Shown piece by piece: positions 57,160 to 64,000 of a stretch of 64,000 nt of DNA. Location of the stretch: positions 239,332,807 to 239,396,806 of the forward strand of contig CM022300.1 of assembly GCA_011799875.1 (NCBI GenBank), written 5' to 3'. The notes beneath the pieces were generated by a model. It was not told the DNA's origin. It made no database searches and saw only the letters and a list, made by a program, of their open reading frames with translations. Positions within the stretch are counted from its first letter, which is position 1. The number at the start of each line of letters is the position of its first letter. The translations under genes and the position numbers were made by a program. The DNA is from Thinopyrum elongatum (taxonomy: Eukaryota; Streptophyta; Magnoliopsida; Poales; Poaceae).

Positions 57160-58467
57160 TTACCTTGCATGAACTGTATCCAGCATTTGTTGCATGTTTT
57201 GGACCCCTTCAGAAGTGTAGAGATTGTTGTAAAAATTGTTTGCCATGGCCTCCATTTGGGCGGTGTCCTCTGTCAGCTCACCATCCGGACGTAGCAAAGA
57301 TTTTATCTGGTTTTTCCTTCTCCGTTGGCTGGCTCTGAGATGAAAAAAATATGTGTTTTTGTCCCCATGTACTAACCAGTCCAGTCTTGCTCTTTGTCGC
57401 CACAGCATCTCCTCGCGATGGAATAGCTCGACCAAACGGTCAGTCACCTTGATCTTTGCATGCGACGGCCCAGAGCGCCCTTGGATCTCGCGCATATCAT
57501 GCAGCTGCTTTTTTAATTGATTGATCTCCTGCCGAATGTTTCCAAAGTGGCTGCGATCCCAAACCCGCAGATCGCTGGATAGATTCTTCAGTTTTGCATG
57601 TAACGAATCTACTGTGTCTCCTTGGCTTCTAGCCCAGCTGGCGCCCACTACTGCGTTGTGCGAGGGATCCTGCTCCCAACATGTTCCATATCTAAATACC
57701 CGTGGGGCCCTCCTGCATGCATGCACGTCCTCTAGCCGGAGCAGGATTGGTATGTGATCGGACGTAGCTGCATGTTTATGCTCTACCACTGCGGTGGGGA
57801 AGGCCAAGAGCCAGTCCGGGGTAGCCACACATCTATCCAGTGTAACTCTAGTATAGGTTCCTCTGGCTACTTTCTTTTCAAAAGTCCAGTTAATCCCTGA
57901 GTAGCCTAGATCCGAGAGACCACAAATATCGAGAGTGTCACGGAATGCATCCATCAGTGCTTGACTTCTCTGGCCAACACCACCGTGCTCATGCGCGTGT
58001 ATGACTTCATTAAAATCGCCCATCACCACCCAGGGTAGATTGCTGACTCCTACAATTCCATGGAGCATGTTCCATGTCTTGTGTCGTTCGTTCACTTGGG
58101 CCTCTCCATAGACGAAGGTGGCCCTAAATTGTGTCTTAGCTAGATCTTCCACTATAACATCAATGTGATACTCCGAGTAACCAATAACCTCAACTTTTAT
58201 TTCATCTTTCCAAAAAAATCTGATTCCACCACTTCTACCAGAACTGCTTATAGCATAACTCTTATTAAACCCTAGAGTACCTACTATACTCTCCACTCTA
58301 GAGCCCTCTATTTGAGTTTCAAGAATACATAAGATAGAGGGGGCATGTTGCCTCGTGAGATCACGAAGCTCATGAACTGTCGCGGGTTTGCCAGCCCCAC
58401 GACAGTTCCATGTTAAGATACTCATTGCGCTTGGAACGACCCCGCTAGGAGGCTCGCATACGTGCAT
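57160..58467 (-). pseudogene. LINE ORF2, endonuclease part
   Basis: Frame of 435 codons from ATG 58467. The AP-endonuclease-like domain is visible in order: ILTWNCRGAG (about residue 18), ILETQIEGS, WVVMGDFNEV, SGINWTFEKK, RVTLDRCVA and SDHIPILLRLE. This enzyme nicks target DNA to start target-primed reverse transcription in the nucleus. The C-terminal third is the helical linker before RT (FHREEMLWRQRARLDWLVHGD). The frame ends at 57160 by a shift. ATG overlaps the stop of ORF1 in TGATG. Confidence 0.9.
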
Positions 58468-58532
58468 CAGGGTTTGTTGTTGAGGTCGGTTTCTTTGGAG
58501 CTAGCTTGTCGGTCGAGGTGGTCTTTGGTCTT

Positions 58533-60110
58533 TGCTACTTCTTGAGCTTGCGTTGATTTTTTCCTTGAAGAGGAAAGGGTGATGTAGCAAAGTAGAGGTA
58601 AGTATTTCCCTCAGTTAAGAACCAAGGTATCAATCCAGTAGGAGGCACAAGCAAGTCTCCAATATATGCACCTGCACAAACTAACAAACACTTGCACACA
58701 ACGCGAAAAAGGGGTTGTCAATCCCTTCACGGTCACGAACAAGAGTGAGATCTAATAGAGATAGGTATAAAAGATAAGTAAAAGAGTAAAATAAAGTAAA
58801 TATAAATAAATTGCAGCAAGGTATTTTTGGGTTTTTTGGTTTATAGATATGAAAATATATGATGGAAAATAGACCCGGGGGCTATAGGTTTCACTAGAGG
58901 CTTCTCTCTTGAAGAAAACATACGGTGGGTAAACAAATTACTGTTGAGCAATTGATAGAAAAGCGCATAGTTATGAAGACATCTAAGGCAATGATCATGA
59001 ATATAGGCATCACGTCCGTGACAAGTAGACCGAAACGATTCTGCATCTACTATTATTACTCCACAGATCGACCGACTCCTGCCTGCATCTAGAGTATTAA
59101 GTTCATAAGAACAGAGTAACGCCTTAAGCAAGATGACATGATGTAGAGGGATAAACTCAAGCAATATGATATAAACCCCATCTTTTTATCATTAATGGAA
59201 ACAATACAATAGGTGCCTCGCTGCCCCTTCTATCACTAGGTGAGGACACCGCAAGATTGAACCCATCACAAAGCACCTCTCCCATTGCAAGAAAAACCAA
59301 TCTAGTTGGCCAAACCAAATCGATAGATCAGAGAGAAATACAAAGCTATCTCAATCATGCATAAAAGAGTTCAAAGAAGACTCAAATAATATTCATAGAT
59401 AATCTGATCATAAATCCACAATTCATCGGATCTCAACAAACGCACCGCAAAAGAAGATTACATCGAATAGATCTCCAAGAACATTGAGGAGAACATTGTA
59501 TTGAAGATCAAAGAAAGAGAAGAAGCCATCTAGCTACTAGCTATGGACCCGTATGTCTGTGGTAAACTACTCACACATCATCGGAAGGGCAGCAAGGTTG
59601 GTGTAGAGGTCCTCTGTCATTGAATTCCCCTCCGACGGAGTGCCGGAAAAGGCCCCAAGATGGTATCTCATGGGAACAAAAGCTTGCGGCGGTGGAAAAG
59701 TACTTTTGGTGTGCCCTCTGGTATAGGGGGAATATCTGAGAATACATAGTGGTGGAATGAGGGTTGGAAGGTCTCCGAGGGGCCCACAAGCCATGGGGGC
59801 CCCCCCTGGGGCGCCTCCTACGGCTTGTGGCCTCCTCGTTGGGCTTCTGGCCTCCTCTCCAAGTCTCGTGGGTTTCTTCTGGTCCAAGAAAAATCACCGT
59901 AAAGTTTTATTCCGTTTGGACTCCATTTGGTATTCCTTTTCTGTAAAAGTCAAAAACAAGGAAAAAACATAAACTGGCACTGGGCACTAGGTTAATAAGT
60001 TAGTCCCAAAAATAATATAAAATAGCATATTAATGCATATAAAACATCTAAAACAGATAATATAGTAGCATGGAACAATAAAAAATTATAGATACGTTGG
60101 AGATGTATCA
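58533..60110 (-). repeat. 3' LTR of element D
   Basis: The repeat is 1578 bp. On the minus strand it runs from TGATACATCTCCAACG at 60110 to CTCAAGAAGTAGCA at 58533. A GC-rich block lies near 59760-59830. Confidence 0.88.
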
Positions 60111-60125
60111 AGCATCCCCAAGCTT
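60111..60125 (-). other. Polypurine tract of element D
   Basis: On the minus strand TTAAGCTTGGGGATGCT directly precedes the LTR, as in element G1. Confidence 0.85.
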
Positions 60126-60895
60126 AATTCCTGCTCGTCCTCGAGTAGGTAAATGATAAAAATAGAATTTTTGATGTGAAATGCTACCTAACATATTTAT
60201 CAATGCAATTTTCTTTATTGTGGCATGAATATTCAGATCCATAAGATTCAAAACAAAAGTTTAATATTGACATAAAAACAATAATACTTCAAGCATACTA
60301 ATAAAGCAATCATGTCTTCTCAAAATATCATGGCCAAAGAAAGTTATCCCTACAAAATCATATAGTCTGGCTATGCTCTATCTTCATCACACAAGATATT
60401 TCATCATGCACAACCCCGATGAAAAGCCAAGCAATTATTTCATACTTTTAATGTTCTCAAGCCTTTTCAACTTTCACACAATACATGAGCGTGAGCCACG
60501 GATATAGCACTATAGGTGGAATAGAGTATGGTGGAGGTTGTGAGGAGAAGACAAAAAGGAGAAAGTCTCACATCAACTAGGCAAATTAATGGGCTATGGA
60601 GATGCCCATCAATTGATATCGATGCAAGTGAGTAGGGATTGCCATGCAATAGATGCACTAGAGCTATAAGTGTATGAAAGCTTAAAAAGAAACTAAGTGG
60701 GTGTGCATCCAACTTGCTTGCTCACGAAGACCTAGGGCAATTTGAGGAAGCCCATCATTGGAATATACAAGCCAAGTTCTATAATGAAAAATTCCAACTA
60801 GTATATGAAAGCGATAAAATAGGAGACTCTCTATCATGAAGACACATGGTGCTACTTTGAAGCACAAGTGTGGAAAAAGGATAGTAACATTGTCC
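60126..60895 (-). other. Non-coding 3' internal end of element D
   Basis: It aligns in reverse with about 1320-2003 of G1, for example at the block around TGATGGGCATCTCCATAGCCC. No coding frame was seen. Confidence 0.8.
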
Positions 60896-62460
60896 TGATA
60901 CGTCTCCAACGTATCTATAATTTATGAAGTATTCATGCTGTTATATTATCATTCTTGGATGTTTTACAATCATTTTATAGCAACTTTATATCATTTTTTG
61001 GGACTAACCTATTGACCCAGTGCCCAGTGCCAGTTGCTGTTTTTTTGCTTGTTTTTTACATCGCAGGAAATCAATATCAAACGGAGTCCAAACACCGCGA
61101 AACTTTTTGTGAATTTTTGATGGACCAGAAGACATCTAATGGGCCAGAGCAGCACCTGGGGGGGTGCCCCGAGGGAGGCACAACCCACCAGGGCGCGCCT
61201 GGGCCCCCAAGCGCGCCCCGATGGGTTGTGCCCACCTCGGTGGCCTCCCGCACCGCCTCTTCGCCCTATAAATTGCCAAATATTCCAAAAACCCTCAGGG
61301 TAACCCTAGATCAGAAGTTCCACCACTGCAAGGCCTCTGTATCCACGAGATCCAATCTAGACCCCGTTCCGGCAACCTGCCGGAGGGGGAAATCATTTTC
61401 GGTGGCCATCTTCATCATCCCGGCGGCCACCATGATGAGGAGGGAGTAGTCCACCCTCAGGGCTGAGGGTTTGTACCAGTAGCTATGTGTTTAATCTCTC
61501 TCTCTCTCGTGTTCTTGAGATGTCACGATCTTGACGTATCGCGGGCTTTGTTAATATAGTCGGATCATATGGTGTTTTCCCCTCTCTATCTTGTTGTGAT
61601 GAATTGAGTTTTCCCTTTGAGATTTTGTTTTATCGGATTGAATACTTTTGTGGATTTGAGAGCACTTGATATATGTCTTGCATACGAATACCCGTGGTGA
61701 CAATGGGGTATTATATTGATTCACTTGATATATGTTTTGGCACTCAACTCGCGGATTCCCGAGGTGACATTGGGGTAATCTATGCATAGGGGTTGATGCA
61801 CGTTCTTGCCTTTGTTTCTCCGGTAGAAATCTTGGGGCACTCTTTGAGGTTCTTTGTGTTGGATTGAGCATTACGAATCTGAATTTGCTTTGGTGTTATT
61901 TTAGTACGAACTCTTGGATAGATCGATCGGAAAGAATAGATTCGAGGTGGTTTCGTACCCTACAAACAATTTCTTCTTATGTTCTCCGCTAGATAGGAAC
62001 TTTGGAGTGATTCTTCATCGCACTTTGAGGAATGGTTATATGATCCAATTATATTAGCATTGTTGAGAGATTGCACTAGCGAAAGTACGGACCCTAGGCC
62101 TTGTTTTCAAGCATTGCAATACCGTTTGTGCTCACTTTTGTCACTTGCTACCTTGATGTTTTTATTTATTCAGATTATAAAAATATATTTCTACCATCCA
62201 TATTACACTTTTATCACCATCTCTTCGCCGAACTAGTGCACCTATACAATTTGCCATTGTATTGGGTGTGTTGGGGACACAAGAGATTTCTTGTATTTGG
62301 TTGCAGGGTTGTTTGAGAGAGACCATCTTCATCCTACGCCTCCCACGGATTGATAAACCTTAGGTCATCCACTTGAGGGAAAATTGCTACTGTCCTACAA
62401 AACTCTGCGCTTGGAGGCCGAACACGAGTCTACAAGAATAAAGTTGCGTAGTAGACATCA
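60896..62460 (+). repeat. 5' LTR of element F
   Basis: The repeat is 1565 bp, TGATACGTCTCCAACG to GTAGTAGACATCA. It shares the CCCAGTGCCAG block with the LTRs of G1 and D. A short CT microsatellite is at 61496-61507. Confidence 0.88.
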
Positions 62461-62470
62461 AGCTCTTTTC

Positions 62471-62551
62471 TGGCGCTGTTGCCGGGGAGGCTAGGTAAGC
62501 GGCACTCACATCCCATCAACGAAGCTCTTTTCTGGCGATGTTGCCACGGAG
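62471..62551 (+). other. Primer-binding site of element F, duplicated
   Basis: TGGCGCTGTTGCCGGGGAG (62471) and TGGCGATGTTGCCACGGAG (62533) are 62 bp apart. Each is preceded by AAGCTCTTTTC and by ATCA. The first is nearer the tRNA-like consensus and is probably the one in use. Confidence 0.8.
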
Positions 62552-62648
62552 GTGAGTGCTTGAAGGTATATCTTTAGATCTTGCAATTGAATCTTTTAGT
62601 TTCTTGTTTTATCACTAGTTTGGTTTATAAAAAGAAAACTACAAAAAA

Positions 62649-63563
62649 ATGGAATTGAGGTTGCATCATATTATTCATCTCTATAATGTCTTTTGTGAAA
62701 ATGATGGAAAGGAAAATTGTGCTCAATTGATAGAAGAAGAATTCTATAAAATGTTTGACAAAAAATCTTTGAATGATGAGCATGATTGCAATGTTGTTGG
62801 TATGAATTCTTTGAATATCCATGATGCTAATGATATGCAAAGCTACAAGCTTGGGGATGCTATGTTTGATGAAGATGATATTTTTAGTCCCCCAAGTTTT
62901 GATGTGCAAATTTGTTATAATGGTAGCATGCCTCCTATTTATTATGATTATATTGATGAAAGTGGATTTGGAGAGGTCATAACTTTATTTAATGATGAAT
63001 CCACTATTTTGGAGGAGGATGCAATTGATTATGACAACAAAGTTCCTATATATAATGATTATGGTGATGACATGTATGCTATATTGAATAATGATAACCA
63101 TGAAACTTGTCATCATGATTTTAATTTCCAATCACATGATAGTTATTTTGTTGAGTTTGCTCCCATAATTATTGATGAGAATAAATTTCCTTATGTATAG
63201 AGTAATAAAAAATTTATGCTTGTGGATCATGAAAAGAATGCTTTATGTGATAGCTATATTGTTGAATTCATTCATGATGCTACTGAAAATTATTATGAGC
63301 GGGGAACATATGCTTTTACATATTGCAATAATATCAAGTTTTCTCTCTATGTGTTGAAAATTTTGAAGTTTTGCTTGTTTTGCCTTCCAATGCTAGTTGA
63401 TTCTTATTCCCATAAGTTGTTTGCTCACAAAATCCCTATGCATAGGAAGTGGGTTAGACTTAAATGTGCTAGTCATATGCTTCATGATGCTCTCTTTATG
63501 TTTCAATTCTTATCTTTTACGCGAGCATCATTGAAATCATCATGCCTAGCTAAAAGGCATTAA
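62649..63563 (+). pseudogene. Element-specific ORF of element F, one in-frame stop
   Basis: The frame starts MELRLHHIIHLYNVF at 62649 and is open for 304 codons except for TAG at 63198. The first 180 residues are acidic with Asn, Asp and Tyr runs (YDYIDESGFGE, DYDNKVPIYNDYGDD). The C-terminal part is basic and hydrophobic (FCLFCLPMLVDSY, HKIPMHRKWVRLK). No zinc knuckle, protease or RT motif is seen. Such ORFs are common in abundant non-autonomous Triticeae Gypsy families. Function unknown; possible roles in RNA packaging or particle association are speculation. Confidence 0.65.
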
Positions 63564-63593
63564 AGAAAAATGCTTGTTGGGAGACAACCCAAC
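63542..63593 (+). other. Two RNA hairpins at the end of the element F ORF
   Basis: ATGCC-(9 nt)-GGCAT lies at 63542-63560 and overlaps the last ORF codons. GTTGGG-AGACAA-CCCAAC lies at 63576-63593. Both are short perfect stems. Similar GTTGGGAGGCAACCC text is familiar from other Triticeae elements (recalled, not checked). Confidence 0.55.
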
Positions 63594-64000
63594 ATTTTAC
63601 CTACTGTTTTTGTGTGTTCACATGATTAATCTACTGTAGTAATCATTATTTATTGCTTTTGTTTCAATAAAGTGCAAAGTAAAGCCTTTGGGATAGTGTG
63701 GATGATAGTTGACTTGAATCTGTGCAAAAACAGAAACTTTTGCGCTCAGTCCAGGAATTTTTGAAATTCACTGGAACGTTATTTTGATCTGAATTTTTTA
63801 AATATGATATATATACAAATTATCTACGTTGTCCTAATTTTTCAGAATTTTTGGAGTAGCATAAGTATGGTTGGAGTACAGATTATTACAGACTGTTCTG
63901 TTTTTGACAGATTCTGTTTTCAATGCATAGTTTGCTTGTTTTCTAGTTTCTATGGCTTATATTGCTCAATATAAATTGTGGAAATGATATTCTACAGTAG
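63594..64000 (+). other. Internal non-coding part of element F
   Basis: A/T-rich sequence with no recognisable frame up to the end of the window. Confidence 0.6.

Larger units (their letters stand above)
54268..58532 (-). mobile_element. L1-type LINE, minus strand, 5' part removed
   Basis: On the minus strand: last 21 codons of ORF1, complete ORF2 (endonuclease, RT, zinc region, RNase H), 3' untranslated part and a poly-A tail, seen as ten T at 54268-54277. The remaining ORF1 lies on the far side of the Gypsy element that begins at 58533. ORF2 has one frameshift and three stops, so it is a fairly young relic. Confidence 0.92.
58533..60895 (-). mobile_element. Gypsy element D, 3' LTR and 3' internal end, minus strand
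   Basis: It inserted into the LINE (flank GTCTT at 58528-58532 is the candidate duplication). The internal end (60126-60895) is homologous to the same region of element G1 in reverse. Its 5' part was displaced by the element at 60896 and is outside the window. LTR ends differ from G1: this one ends CTCAAGAAGTAGCA. Confidence 0.88.
60896..64000 (+). mobile_element. Gypsy element F, 5' LTR and 5' internal part, plus strand
   Basis: A 5' LTR (60896-62460), a priming site present twice and an element-specific ORF are visible; the rest is beyond the window. The LTR lies within the internal end of element D, so F is the younger of the two. The ORF has no gag or pol motif, which suggests a non-autonomous member of the Sabrina/WHAM group (inferred). 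Confidence 0.88.

Overview
This window is intergenic DNA from a large grass genome, almost certainly a Triticeae species (wheat, goatgrass, barley or rye group). The evidence is a BARE/Angela/WIS-type Copia LTR, several Gypsy LTRs beginning TGATACGTC or TGATACATC with the priming site TGGCGCCGTTGCCGGGGA, an antisense spliced ORF of the Tat-lineage kind, CACTA remnants with CACTACTGC ends and a plant L1-type LINE. No intact host gene, rRNA gene, functional tRNA gene or CRISPR array was found. Nearly every base can be assigned to a transposable element or a relic of one, and the elements are nested in each other. Family names are from memory and tentative; structural calls (LTR borders, target-site duplications, priming sites, polypurine tracts, reading frames) come from the sequence.

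Layout. 1-3508: 3' part and 3' LTR of a plus-strand Gypsy element. 3509-3804: tail of an Angela-type LTR. 3805-12361: plus-strand Athila-like Gypsy element A with broken gag-pol and one intact downstream ORF. 12362-24916: minus-strand Angela-type Copia element with heavily decayed pol, split by a complete non-coding GC-rich LTR element at 17418-22124 (duplication CACCC). 24917-30443: acidic ORF relic, a minus-strand Gypsy LTR and internal remnant, then a large inverted repeat. 30444-45547: 3' half of a plus-strand Tat-like Gypsy element carrying a multi-exon antisense gene. It is interrupted by a 2.7 kb solo LTR (32999-35673, TGCTT) and by a minus-strand Tat-like element (38452-44830, TAAGT). 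45548-47337: an Athila ORF1-like fragment joined to a CACTA transposase fragment. 47338-51108: Gypsy B, a relative of A, truncated in integrase. 51109-54267: a 35-bp LTR scrap, a CACTA left end and gene-like sequence. 54268-58532: minus-strand LINE. 58533-60895: minus-strand Gypsy 3' LTR and internal end, inserted in the LINE. 60896-64000: plus-strand Gypsy element with 5' LTR, duplicated priming site and an element-specific ORF, running off the window.

The elements do not form one pathway; each is a separate copy-and-paste or cut-and-paste unit. The relative ages can be read from the nesting: the Copia element predates the GC-rich element inside it, and the antisense-ORF element predates the solo LTR and the minus-strand Gypsy inside it. 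The LINE predates the 58533 Gypsy, which predates the 60896 Gypsy. The most biologically interesting parts are the spliced antisense gene (31899-38038), the intact ORF downstream of pol in element A (8876-9271), the repeat-built non-coding element (17418-22124), the 1.4 kb inverted repeat (29041-30443) and the hairpin pair after the ORF at 62649-63563.
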